Below are positions 25,774 to 34,114 of a DNA stretch of 64,000 bases, piece after piece. Position 1 is the first letter of the stretch. Every line of letters begins with the position of its first letter. The position numbers and the translations under genes were made by a program. The notes beneath the pieces were generated by a model that was given only the letters and a program-made list of their open reading frames with translations, did not search any database and was not told the DNA's origin. Origin of the DNA: Anaerocolumna sp. AGMB13020. Its GTDB lineage: Bacteria > Bacillota > Clostridia > Lachnospirales > Lachnospiraceae. The stretch lies in assembly GCF_033100115.1 (NCBI RefSeq), contig NZ_CP136910.1, positions 1 through 64,000 on the forward strand. The letters run 5' to 3'.

Positions 25774-26124
25774 ATGGATGCTAAGAAGCCTGACAGACTT
25801 ATTAAATCTGATAGTGGAAACCAGCAGGATGCAAAAGAGAACAAAGATTCCGATTTTATGAATAAAACAGCAATAGCGCTGGGCTACAATGAAGAAGATG
25901 CTGCTCCAAGGATTATTGCAACCGGTAAGGGATTTCTGGCAGACAAGATTTTAAAAGGCGCGAAACAAAATCAAATACCGGTACATGAGGACAGCAGGCT
26001 GGCAGCTAGTTTATCTAAGTTAGATCTGGGTGATTATATCCCGCCGGAATTATATGAAGTGGTCTCTGAAATTATGATATTTGTAGATGATATGGATCGT
26101 ATAAAATCTAAAGTAAGGAAATAG
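25774..26124 (+). CDS. FlhB C-terminal-domain-like protein (YlqH family)
   Basis: Soluble homologue of the cytoplasmic domain of FlhB/EscU export-switch proteins, 116 residues. The core AIALGYNEEDAAPRIIATGKGFLADKILKGAKQ-like segment and IPVHEDSRLAASLSKLDLGDYIPPELYEVVSEI align with FlhB. The autocleavage motif NPTH, which should sit just before the AIALGY strand, is absent. No flagellar genes lie nearby, and the gene is in the rnhB-yraN block as in other Firmicutes. GGGAGG precedes the ATG at 25774. Its function is unknown. Confidence 0.85.
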   Translation: MDAKKPDRLIKSDSGNQQDAKENKDSDFMNKTAIALGYNEEDAAPRIIATGKGFLADKILKGAKQNQIPVHEDSRLAASLSKLDLGDYIPPELYEVVSEIMIFVDDMDRIKSKVRK

Positions 26125-26187
26125 CATTTGTGCATGTTTGGAAACGGACAGAGGTGTTTTTAAATATGCCTGGAAAGAAGGGGTATC

Positions 26188-26544
26188 ATATATAACAAAA
26201 GAACTGTCGGAAATGAGAAAGAACAAATAGCTGCCGAGTATCTGAAAGCGGCAGGATATGTCATTTTGGCTTCCAATTTTTTCAGTAGACAGGGAGAGAT
26301 CGATTTGATTGCCTTGGATAAAGAGGTGCTTGTTTTTATCGAAGTAAAGTTTCGCAAAGATCTAATAAGCGGGTCACCTTTTGAGGCTGTAAATTTAAGA
26401 AAAACCAGGAATATAACGAAAGCTGCAAGATACTATATGTATAAGCATCAGATTTCCGAAGATACTCCCTGCCGATTTGATGTAGTAGGGATAGTAGGAG
26501 AGGAGATAACACTGATTCAGAATGCTTTTGATGCTGTCATGTAA
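26188..26544 (+). CDS. yraN: UPF0102 (YraN) nuclease-like protein without a canonical start codon
   Basis: Restriction-endonuclease-fold protein of unknown role. The family N-terminus is fully encoded (KRTVGNEKEQIAAEYLKAAG), followed by GEIDLIALDKEVLVFIEVKFRK with the conserved Asp and ExK. In this frame, however, no ATG, GTG or TTG lies between the stop at 26161 and a TTG at 26266. Starting at that TTG would delete the conserved N-terminus. ATA at 26188 stands where relatives have the initiating Met, with GGAAAGAAGGGG just upstream. Either AUA/AUC initiates weakly, or the start codon has mutated. Coordinates assume 26188 (118 residues). Confidence 0.7.
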   Translation: MYNKRTVGNEKEQIAAEYLKAAGYVILASNFFSRQGEIDLIALDKEVLVFIEVKFRKDLISGSPFEAVNLRKTRNITKAARYYMYKHQISEDTPCRFDVVGIVGEEITLIQNAFDAVM

Positions 26545-26607
26545 GGTTGTCGTTACTATTGAATGAATATAGATGTGTGCCAGGACACACAGATGGGAGG
26601 AAGAGTA

Positions 26608-27453
26608 TTGTTAGAAAAGAGTAATACAATGAAATTACACACAGATGTACAAACACCTTTTCTGACGTTTCAGGCATTGTCAGAGATACCTTTTATCAAG
26701 CATGGATTTACCACAAGGCTTGGAGGAGTCAGTGAAGGCTGCTTTGAATCCTTAAACCTTTCCTACTCAGTGGGAGATACGAAGGAAAAAGTAGATGAAA
26801 ATTATCGAAGAATCTGTGAAAGTCTAAACATAAACCTTGAAGATGTGGTTGCCACCCATCAGGTACATAAAACAAATGTCAGGTTGGTTTCGGAAGCTGA
26901 CAGAGGTAAAGGTTTGTTTCGTCCAAGAGATTATGAGGAGGTTGATGGCCTTATAACAAAGGTGCCTGGAATCCCGCTTGCAACCTTTTATGCTGATTGT
27001 GTTCCCTTATATTTTATAGATAAGAGAAACAAAGCCATAGGACTTAGCCACTCCGGCTGGAGGGGAACTGTTGGGCGTATGGGACAGAAAACCCTGGAAG
27101 CCATGAAGCGTGAATTTGATACGGACCTTTCTGACGTAACGGCTCTTATTGGTCCCTCCATTTGTAAGGATTGTTATGAAATCAGTGCAGAAGTGGCTGA
27201 GGAATTTATAAGGGAATTTGAACCGGAGCTGAAGGGAAATTTCGATAGAATTCTTAAAAAAAATCCAGCCGGTAAATACCAGCTGGATTTATGGGAAGTA
27301 AACCGTATTGTTCTAACCTCTGCAGGAATTCCAGCTGATAATGTTCATATCAGTAATCTGTGTACCTGCTGTAATTCAGAACTTTTATTTTCACATAGGG
27401 CATCAAAAGGAAAGAGGGGAACATTAGCTGCTTTTTTAATGATAGATAAGTAA
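26608..27453 (+). CDS. pgeF: Peptidoglycan editing factor PgeF (multicopper-oxidase-like laccase domain)
   Basis: Member of the YfiH/YlmD family, a zinc-containing fold linked to peptidoglycan editing and to purine-nucleoside chemistry. The zinc-ligand motifs are present: HQVHKTNV, ATFYADCVPLYF, LSHSGWRGTVG and NLCTCCNSELLFSHR near the end. The TTG at 26608 has GGAGG 7 bases upstream and gives 281 residues. Alternatives are ATG at 26563 (no ribosome-binding site) and ATG at 26629. It ends one base from the end of prs, which is convergent. Confidence 0.88.
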   Translation: MLEKSNTMKLHTDVQTPFLTFQALSEIPFIKHGFTTRLGGVSEGCFESLNLSYSVGDTKEKVDENYRRICESLNINLEDVVATHQVHKTNVRLVSEADRGKGLFRPRDYEEVDGLITKVPGIPLATFYADCVPLYFIDKRNKAIGLSHSGWRGTVGRMGQKTLEAMKREFDTDLSDVTALIGPSICKDCYEISAEVAEEFIREFEPELKGNFDRILKKNPAGKYQLDLWEVNRIVLTSAGIPADNVHISNLCTCCNSELLFSHRASKGKRGTLAAFLMIDK

Positions 27454-27454
27454 A

Positions 27455-28633
27455 TCAATGTTTTTTTCGATAGTTCTCCCTGTAATCGTTTAAACGCTGT
27501 CTTATCAGTGCACTGGAGTTCATGATACCGTCAACAGAGCAGTCATGGTTGAGGGTATCGATGATCAGGGAGAGATACTTGCTGATATCTACATTGGTAT
27601 AATAGGGCTTATCTAGTACTTCTTTAGAAGTATGAATGAGATTGGAGGTATAAACTCTGTTTATAATACCTTTTTCATAAGCTTTATCAAAGTTATCAAT
27701 ACCGCTGGTAAAAAGGCCAAAGGTCGCGGCTATATAAATTCTTTCTGCTTTTCTTGCCTTTAATTCAGCTGCAACTTCTAATACGCTTTCACCGGAAGCA
27801 ATCATGTCATCAACAATAAAAACAGATTTTCCTGCGACATCACCGCCTAAGAATTCATGAGCAATAATGGGATTCTTGCCGTTACTGACGATGGAATAAT
27901 CTCTTCTTTTATAGAACATACCCATATCCACACCTAAGATATTGGAGTAGAATACGGCTCTTGACATACCACCTACATCAGGACTTATTACCATCAGGTC
28001 TTCTTTTTCTATGGATATTCCATTTTCTGTTTTAAGGAAAGCCTGAAGGAACTGATAAGAGGTATAGAAATTATCAAAGCCTTCTAAAGGAATCGCATTT
28101 TGTACCCTGGCCTCGTGGGCATCAAAGGTGATGATATTCTGTACACCCATTTCTACCAGTTCCTGAAGGGCTGTGGCACAGTCTAAGGATTCCAGATTGC
28201 TTCTTCGGTCCTGGCGGCCTTCATACAGGAAGGGAAGTATCACATTGATTCTTCTGGCTTTTCCGTTGCAGGCATCAATTAGGCGTTTTAAATCCTGAAA
28301 ATGATCGTCTGGTGACATTCCGTTTTCTTCACCATAGAGATTATACGTAAGACTATGGTTGCTGATATCAGCTAATATAAAAAGATCCTTTCCATGGATA
28401 GTTTCTTTTATGACACCCTTGGCTTCACCGGAACTAAAACGAGGTACTTGGGCATTAACCAGATAGCTGTCCTTATAGTAGCCGGGAAAAGAGAGATTGT
28501 AATTGTTTTTTTCCTCTTTGTTTTTACGAGAAGTTGAGATATGCTTATCGATTTTCTCAGCCAAAGGCTTAAAACCTTCCAGGGATATTATCTTTAAAGG
28601 GGCGATAGGGCTCTTCATGGTATTCTCAGGCAT
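27455..28633 (-). CDS. prs: Ribose-phosphate pyrophosphokinase, divergent long form
   Basis: Makes PRPP from ribose 5-phosphate and ATP. The fold is clear: RINVILPFLYEGRQDRR, the ITFDAHEARVQNAIPLEGFDNFYTS ribose-phosphate region and VFIVDDMIASGESVLEVA for PRPP binding. At 392 residues it is about 75 longer than standard Prs. The usual DDMIDTAGT loop reads DDMIASGES, and the RDRKARSREPI-type flexible loop reads RQDRRSNLES. AGGAGG lies upstream on the minus strand. A standard prs elsewhere in the genome is possible; if so, this paralogue may have altered regulation. Confidence 0.88.
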   Translation of the reverse strand: MPENTMKSPIAPLKIISLEGFKPLAEKIDKHISTSRKNKEEKNNYNLSFPGYYKDSYLVNAQVPRFSSGEAKGVIKETIHGKDLFILADISNHSLTYNLYGEENGMSPDDHFQDLKRLIDACNGKARRINVILPFLYEGRQDRRSNLESLDCATALQELVEMGVQNIITFDAHEARVQNAIPLEGFDNFYTSYQFLQAFLKTENGISIEKEDLMVISPDVGGMSRAVFYSNILGVDMGMFYKRRDYSIVSNGKNPIIAHEFLGGDVAGKSVFIVDDMIASGESVLEVAAELKARKAERIYIAATFGLFTSGIDNFDKAYEKGIINRVYTSNLIHTSKEVLDKPYYTNVDISKYLSLIIDTLNHDCSVDGIMNSSALIRQRLNDYRENYRKKH

Positions 28634-28719
28634 TGCTTATCCTCCTAAATTATGTCTGATACAGGATTATTACGTTTACAATGTTTCGTAGATTGGATGT
28701 AAATTATTACTATATAAAG

Positions 28720-28738
28720 CAAGCCTTGTTAAGGCTTG
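28720..28738. promoter_or_regulatory. Inverted repeat between prs and the GNAT gene
   Basis: CAAGCCTTGTTAAGGCTTG: perfect eight-base arms around GTT. On the minus strand it could end the acetyltransferase transcript (weak tail CTTTATATAG) or be an operator for prs. Confidence 0.45.
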
Positions 28739-28806
28739 TAAAACTTCAACCTATATAGTTATAGCATGGTAAAAATGGTAAGTCAACCGTTTTGGGAGGC
28801 TGAATT

Positions 28807-29226
28807 TTATACATTCATAAATAAAGTCATACCCGATCCATAGATATCATTGGGTCTGTTAATAAAACCGAATTTTTCATAAAATTCTTCTTTTCCCTTA
28901 GCGGCAACCAGAACAACCATGACCATATCTCCCTGAGAGAGGGTGTTTTTAATATAATCCAGCATATCATCAAGAATTATTCTGCCTAACCCATGTCCCT
29001 GATAATTCTCGTTTACAATAACATCTGCCAGATAGGCAACATATCCGCCGTCACTGATTAATCTTGCCATACCAACAGTTTGTCCGTTATACACCGCGGC
29101 AGTCAGATAATAGGTATTGTTGAGACCTCTTTGTGCCTGTGCTTCGGGAAGCGGTTTCCAATTTACGCTCTCTCTTAAATCATTATATTCTTTTACTGTA
29201 AGGTTGTGTTTTAACTGGATGTCCAT
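28807..29226 (-). CDS. GNAT-family acetyltransferase
   Basis: Acetyl-CoA-dependent N-acetyltransferase, 139 residues, minus strand, pointing towards prs. The core motif A is NENYQGHGLGRIILDDMLDYI, and AKGKEEFYEKFGFINRP is the C-terminal strand typical of this short subgroup. The substrate is unknown. No clear ribosome-binding site precedes the ATG at 29226, so expression may be low or the start may differ slightly. Confidence 0.83.
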   Translation of the reverse strand: MDIQLKHNLTVKEYNDLRESVNWKPLPEAQAQRGLNNTYYLTAAVYNGQTVGMARLISDGGYVAYLADVIVNENYQGHGLGRIILDDMLDYIKNTLSQGDMVMVVLVAAKGKEEFYEKFGFINRPNDIYGSGMTLFMNV

Positions 29227-29378
29227 TTATTAATCACGCTGCGTATTAAGAAATTATATTTTGTAAATATTTTGCCGAATTTCTTGAGTTTTGCAGTCTG
29301 ACTCCTTTCTTTATGCATTTATCTTATTATGTACCTGTACTTTTGAGAATGTCAATATACTTAATAATGAAAAATTAT

Positions 29379-29407
29379 TTGATAAATATTCCTCTTACTG
29401 ATATACT
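29379..29407 (+). promoter_or_regulatory. Distal promoter upstream of der
   Basis: TTGATA (29379-29384), 17-base spacer, TATACT (29402-29407). The expected start lies at about 29414, almost on the ribosome-binding site of the 11-codon frame. Confidence 0.6.
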
Positions 29408-29419
29408 ATTTAGGAGTAA

Positions 29420-29455
29420 ATGAAAGAGAATAATTATGCCTTGCCTCTATGGTAA
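29420..29455 (+). CDS. Possible 11-residue leader peptide inside a hairpin
   Basis: The frame MKENNYALPLW has AGGAG 3-4 bases upstream of its ATG. Most of it lies within a stem: GAAAGAGAAT (29422-29431) with ATTCTCTTTC (29459-29468), inner CCTTGCC/GGTAAGG. The last codons, TGG TAA, sit in the apical part. It could be a regulatory leader or chance; no other evidence supports translation. Confidence 0.25.
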   Translation: MKENNYALPLW

Positions 29456-29499
29456 GGGATTCTCTTTCCTGGTATCTTGAAAGAACCTGTTGAAAAGGC

Positions 29500-29528
29500 T
29501 TTACAAACTGGGATTTGTATTGTAAAAT
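29500..29528 (+). promoter_or_regulatory. Proximal promoter upstream of der
   Basis: TTTACA (29500-29505), 17-base spacer, TAAAAT (29523-29528). Confidence 0.45.
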
Positions 29529-29793
29529 CAGACGGAAAATCTTTATATATAAGTTTTCATCCATTTGCCTATTCCCGGTAAAAGTGACTTGAATATAAGG
29601 AATTTATTATCTGTGGAAGTTCATAAATTATGAGAACTTATAAAGATACCAGATAAATGACTAAGCTTATATAGGAATTGAGCCAATAATACCTTCATAA
29701 GACACAGTACCGTATACCCAAGTAACTGTAAAAAGACAGAAGAGCAGTTTGGTTCAAGGATTATGACAAATAAAAGAGAGGAATTTTTATAAA

Positions 29794-31119
29794 ATGAGTA
29801 AACCGATTGTTGCAATTGTCGGAAGACCTAATGTAGGTAAATCGACGTTGTTTAATGCACTTGCTGGTGAAAGAATAGCTATCGTACAGGATTTTCCCGG
29901 AGTTACAAGGGATAGGATCTATGCGGATGTCACCTGGCTTGACAAACAGTTCACTATGATTGACACAGGCGGAATTGAGCCGCAGAGCAATGATGTACTG
30001 CTATCCTATATGAGGCAGCAGGCTGAGATTGCAATTCAGACAGCCGATGTCATTATGTTCCTGGTGGATGTAAGGCAGGGGCTTGTAGATGATGACTTTA
30101 AAGTAGCAGATATGCTGAGACGTTCTACCAAACCGGTCATTCTGGTAGTTAATAAGGTAGACAATTTTGATAAATTAATGCCTGATGTATATGAATTCTA
30201 TAACCTTGGTATAGGAGATCCCCATCCGGTATCCGCATCTTCCAAGCTTGGACTTGGAGATATGCTGGATGAAGTCATCAGCCATTTTAATCCGGCGGAT
30301 TTAAGGGAAGTTGAGGATGAACGCCCCCGTATTGCTATTGTTGGGAAACCTAATGTAGGTAAATCTTCTATTATTAATAAGCTGATTGGTGAGAACCGTG
30401 TAATCGTATCAGATATTGCCGGAACCACACGCGATGCTATTGATACTCCGGTTAAATACCATGGAAAAGAATTTATATTTATCGACACAGCAGGACTTAG
30501 AAGAAAGAGCAAAATCAAAGAAGAATTAGAACGCTTTAGTATTGTAAGAACAGTATCTGCAGTAGAACGTGCAGATGTGGTTGTTCTGGTTATTGATGCA
30601 AAAGAAGGTGTAACAGAGCAGGATGCGAAAATTGCAGGAATCGCACACGAACGCGGCAAAGGAATCATTATTGCTGTTAACAAGTGGGATGCAATCGAGA
30701 AAGATGATAAGACCATCTATAAGCATACCAATGAGATAAAAGGTGTTCTTTCCTATATGCCCTATGCGGAAATGATATTCGTATCAGCACTTACCGGACA
30801 GCGTCTGAACAAACTTTTTGATCTGATAGAGCAGGTTATACAGAATCAGAACTTAAGAATTGCAACTGGTGTCCTGAATGAAATTATGACAGAAGCAGTT
30901 GCTCTTCAGCAGCCGCCTTCAGATAAGGGCAAACGCCTTAAGCTGTATTATATAACACAGGTATCCGTGAAACCGCCTACTTTTGTTATCTTTGTTAATG
31001 ATAAAGAATTGATGCATTTTTCCTATACCAGATATATTGAGAATAAGATAAGGGAAGCCTTTGGTTTTTCCGGAACATCACTTAAATTTTTCATCAGGGA
31101 GCGAAAGGAAAAAGAATAA
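29794..31119 (+). CDS. der: Double-domain ribosome GTPase Der (EngA)
   Basis: Essential GTPase for 50S assembly, 441 residues. The first G domain has GRPNVGKST (about 9-17), DTGGIE and NKVD; the second has GKPNVGKSS (about 183-191), DTAGLR and NKWD. A C-terminal KH-like domain ends [29 protein letters not shown] precedes the ATG. plsY starts one base after its stop and gpsA follows, so der-plsY-gpsA form an operon, a common Clostridia arrangement. Confidence 0.98.
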   Translation: MSKPIVAIVGRPNVGKSTLFNALAGERIAIVQDFPGVTRDRIYADVTWLDKQFTMIDTGGIEPQSNDVLLSYMRQQAEIAIQTADVIMFLVDVRQGLVDDDFKVADMLRRSTKPVILVVNKVDNFDKLMPDVYEFYNLGIGDPHPVSASSKLGLGDMLDEVISHFNPADLREVEDERPRIAIVGKPNVGKSSIINKLIGENRVIVSDIAGTTRDAIDTPVKYHGKEFIFIDTAGLRRKSKIKEELERFSIVRTVSAVERADVVVLVIDAKEGVTEQDAKIAGIAHERGKGIIIAVNKWDAIEKDDKTIYKHTNEIKGVLSYMPYAEMIFVSALTGQRLNKLFDLIEQVIQNQNLRIATGVLNEIMTEAVALQQPPSDKGKRLKLYYITQVSVKPPTFVIFVNDKELMHFSYTRYIENKIREAFGFSGTSLKFFIRERKEKE

Positions 31120-31120
31120 C

Positions 31121-31747
31121 ATGCTGCAAAGAATTATTATATGCTTGATTGTAGGATATTTGTGCGGCTGCTTTTCTACCAGCTATTTTATTGGAAAAGC
31201 AAACAATATTGACATCAGAAAATATGGAAGCGGTAATGCCGGAACAACAAATGCTTTAAGGACCTTAGGAATGAAGGCAGGTGCCTTGACCCTTTTAGGA
31301 GATGCCTTAAAGGCGATCATCCCGATCCTTATTGTCAGCTTTCTGGTATTTCAGAATAGAGCAGATGTAAGCTTATTAGCACTGTACACTGGCCTTGGAG
31401 TTGTATTAGGCCATAATTTCCCTTTCTGGCTGAATTTCAAAGGCGGTAAGGGAATTGCAGCGACCGGCGGAGTTATGCTGGCTTTCGACTGGCGTTTAGG
31501 TTTGGTGGCATTTATCGTATTTTCAGTATCTGTAGCTGTTACAAGATATGTCTCCGTTGGTTCCTTATTAATTTCTCTCCTGTTTCCCGTTGCAGTCCTT
31601 GTATTTTATCCGGGAAATATACATATGCTTGTGATCAGCTTTTTGTTTACGATATTAGCATTTGTAAAACACAGAGCAAACATCCAGAGGCTTATGAAAG
31701 GAACTGAAAATAAATTAGGACAAAAGATAAAAATAGAAGATAAGTAA
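31121..31747 (+). CDS. plsY: Acyl-phosphate glycerol-3-phosphate acyltransferase PlsY
   Basis: Membrane enzyme making lysophosphatidic acid from acyl-phosphate, the first acylation in phospholipid synthesis. It has 208 residues and about five membrane helices. The three conserved loops are present: GSGNAGTTNALRTLG, GHNFPFWLNFKGGKGIAATGG and the KHRANIQRLMKGTE end. The ATG at 31121 follows the der stop directly; the longer open frame overlaps der. Its neighbour gpsA supplies the glycerol 3-phosphate. Confidence 0.96.
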   Translation: MLQRIIICLIVGYLCGCFSTSYFIGKANNIDIRKYGSGNAGTTNALRTLGMKAGALTLLGDALKAIIPILIVSFLVFQNRADVSLLALYTGLGVVLGHNFPFWLNFKGGKGIAATGGVMLAFDWRLGLVAFIVFSVSVAVTRYVSVGSLLISLLFPVAVLVFYPGNIHMLVISFLFTILAFVKHRANIQRLMKGTENKLGQKIKIEDK

Positions 31748-31760
31748 GGGAGAAGTATCA

Positions 31761-32774
31761 ATGGCAAAGATTAGCATATTAGGTGCGGGTGCATGGGGTA
31801 CTGCAATTGCAATATTGCTGGGTAATAATGGACATGATGTGGTATTATGGTCTGCACTTAGCAATGAGGTTGAACAGCTTACAAATGACAGGGAATTAAA
31901 AGATAAGCTTCCTGGTATAAAATTACCGGAGAATGTCCAAATTAGTGGCGATTTAAAAGCATCCTGTGAAGGAAAAGAATTAATCGTATTCGCAGTTGCC
32001 TCTCCTTTCGTCAGAGCAACCGCAAACAATGCAAAGAACTATATTGTGAAAGATCAGATTATCGTTAATGTTGGAAAAGGTATTGAAGAGAACACCCTTG
32101 AGACTTTGACAGATATCATTAAAGAAGAGATTCCACAGGCTGATGTGGCGGTGCTTTCTGGTCCCAGCCATGCGGAAGAGGTAAGCAGAACTATCCCGAC
32201 TACCTGTGTAGTGGGCGCTGATTCTAAAGATACTGCTCATTTTATTCAGGATGTATTTATGAGTGAACGTTTCCGTGTCTATACGAGCCCTGATGTCATA
32301 GGAATTGAACTGGGTGGTTCAATAAAGAATGTTATTGCACTTGCAGCAGGAATTGCTGACGGACTTGGCTTTGGGGACAATACAAAAGCTGCTTTAATGA
32401 CAAGAGGAATAGCGGAAATCAGCCGTTTAGGTATTGCCATGGGCGGAAAGATGGAAACCTTTGCCGGGCTATCCGGAGTAGGTGATTTAATCGTTACCTG
32501 CACCAGCAAGCACAGCAGAAACCGTAATGCAGGTTATCTGATTGGTCAGGGCTATACCATGGAAGAAGCAATGAAGGAAGTAAAACAGATAGTAGAAGGT
32601 GTGTATTCTGCCAAAGCTGCACTGGCCCTGGCTAAGAAGTTTAATGTGGAGATGCCTATTGTCGAGCAGGTTAACCTTGTGCTGTTTGAGAATAAACCGG
32701 CTATTGAAGCCGTTTCCGATCTTTTATTACGTGATAAGAGAAGAGAATACTCTGAGCTGGAATGGAAGAAATAA
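31761..32774 (+). CDS. gpsA: Glycerol-3-phosphate dehydrogenase [NAD(P)+]
   Basis: Reduces dihydroxyacetone phosphate to glycerol 3-phosphate for PlsY. It has 337 residues. The Rossmann motif GAGAWGTAIA is at 7-16; catalytic and substrate residues fall in LGGSIKNVIALAAGIADGLGFGDNTKAALMTRG-type sequence and GLSGVGDLIVTC. AGGGAGAAG precedes the ATG. It is the last gene of der-plsY-gpsA and is followed by a hairpin. Confidence 0.97.
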   Translation: MAKISILGAGAWGTAIAILLGNNGHDVVLWSALSNEVEQLTNDRELKDKLPGIKLPENVQISGDLKASCEGKELIVFAVASPFVRATANNAKNYIVKDQIIVNVGKGIEENTLETLTDIIKEEIPQADVAVLSGPSHAEEVSRTIPTTCVVGADSKDTAHFIQDVFMSERFRVYTSPDVIGIELGGSIKNVIALAAGIADGLGFGDNTKAALMTRGIAEISRLGIAMGGKMETFAGLSGVGDLIVTCTSKHSRNRNAGYLIGQGYTMEEAMKEVKQIVEGVYSAKAALALAKKFNVEMPIVEQVNLVLFENKPAIEAVSDLLLRDKRREYSELEWKK

Positions 32775-32790
32775 CACGGTAGATATAATA

Positions 32791-32856
32791 AAATGGTATG
32801 GCAGGAATCACAGCAGATAATATCTGGGGTTCCGGTCGTACCATTTCTTATAGTTT
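32791..32856 (+). terminator. Probable terminator of der-plsY-gpsA
   Basis: Arms AAATGGTA (32791-32798) / TACCATTT (32839-32846), inner GGAA/TTCC pairing, tail CTTATAGTTT. The T-tract is weak. Confidence 0.45.
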
Positions 32857-32994
32857 GCACTATTATTTTGAAGTAGTTTGCAGTTTTCTGTGCTGCCATT
32901 TTGAGAATATCAGCTAAGTCCCAAATTACGTTTTTTTGATTCGCGCATGTATCCACAAAAAAGGGTATAGTATTTAAACCAGCCCAGACACGCC

Positions 32995-33879
32995 TTAGTT
33001 GATATCATATTTCTTGATTAATCCCAAACCTATAGGGTGAGGACCAGTATGGGTTCCTATGGTAACTCCGATTCTGGCAACCGGTAATGGAATTTCTCTT
33101 CCCAGGGCTTTTTCCAGGTCTCTTTTAAATTCTTCTGCCTCTTCCATATCAATTCCAGTTCCTACTACTATTTCATAATCTTCGGGATTTTCTTTGACCT
33201 TCAAAAAATGTTCTTTCGCAAGTTCCAATAATTTAACCTTGGCTTTCTTTCTGCTCCTTGTAATACCGGCAGGATAGATTTCGCCTTCTTTTAAGATAAT
33301 AAGTGGCTTAATACCCAGAGTGTCTCCGGCTAAGGTAAGCAGTTTCCCTATTCTGCCGCCCTTCTTTAGGTAATCCATAGAGCCTATGGTAAAGAGGATT
33401 CTTCCAGTGCTTTTAATCCGCTCCAGATGCTCTATTGCAGCCTCATAGCTGATACCATCCTTTAACATCCGTACAGCTTCTCTTACATAGATACCTTGCA
33501 GTACGGTATTTATATTTGAATCAATAACAGTTATCCGGGCATCGGGGCAGGTCTCTGTTAATATCTCTTTTGCAGTTATTGCTGATTGATAGGAACCACT
33601 GAATTTGGTAGTTATGCAGATACAGATAACTGGAATATTTTCTGCTGCGTATTTTTTGAACACCTTTAAATAATCATCTATAGAAGGAAGTGAGCTTTTA
33701 GGATAGACATGATCGGTAATCATTCGATGATAGAATTCTTCATGTTCTACTTCAATACCCTCTTTATAATAATTTTCTCCGTCAAAAGATACGTAGAAAG
33801 GTATAATTTCAAGGTTGTTTTCTTTTGCATAATCCATAGGTAAATCGCAGGAACTATCACTTATAATTTGATATAGCAT
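32995..33879 (-). CDS. DegV-family fatty-acid-binding protein
   Basis: DegV/FakB-type protein that binds a fatty acid and presents it to the kinase FakA, 294 residues on the minus strand. Key motifs are SDSSCDLP (about 7-14), ITTKFSGSYQSA with the fatty-acid-contacting Ser/Thr, and GTHTGPHPIGLG near the C-terminus. Convergent with gpsA. GGAAG lies upstream on the minus strand. Firmicutes have several paralogues, so the exact fatty acid cannot be stated. Confidence 0.92.
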   Translation of the reverse strand: MLYQIISDSSCDLPMDYAKENNLEIIPFYVSFDGENYYKEGIEVEHEEFYHRMITDHVYPKSSLPSIDDYLKVFKKYAAENIPVICICITTKFSGSYQSAITAKEILTETCPDARITVIDSNINTVLQGIYVREAVRMLKDGISYEAAIEHLERIKSTGRILFTIGSMDYLKKGGRIGKLLTLAGDTLGIKPLIILKEGEIYPAGITRSRKKAKVKLLELAKEHFLKVKENPEDYEIVVGTGIDMEEAEEFKRDLEKALGREIPLPVARIGVTIGTHTGPHPIGLGLIKKYDIN

Positions 33880-34114
33880 TTCATTCTACTTCCAATCATA
33901 TGTATTTTTTTATTATGTAGTTTTTAAAACCACCATGATATTTTACCATAATATATCGAAAATAAAAGGGAAATATTCTTAAAAAAATCTAAAATATTTT
34001 CTGCGTAGAAAAGTGCTGATTTTTTTGGAAAAATTAATCATAGAATTATATAACACAAATCATTAAATGGAATACACCTGCATATGTTTAAGTATAACCG
34101 AAAGGAGGATGTGT

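Larger units (their letters stand above)
29227..29793. other. 567-base gap between the GNAT gene and der
   Basis: It contains two promoter-like pairs (29379-29407 and 29500-29528), an 11-codon frame inside a long hairpin (29420-29468), and otherwise AT-rich sequence with no supported gene. The der leader is therefore either about 260 or about 380 bases long. Confidence 0.5.

Noticed and set aside
25774..26124. Type III secretion or flagellar operon
   Set aside because: Only a lone FlhB-like soluble domain without NPTH is present, in a conserved non-flagellar setting.
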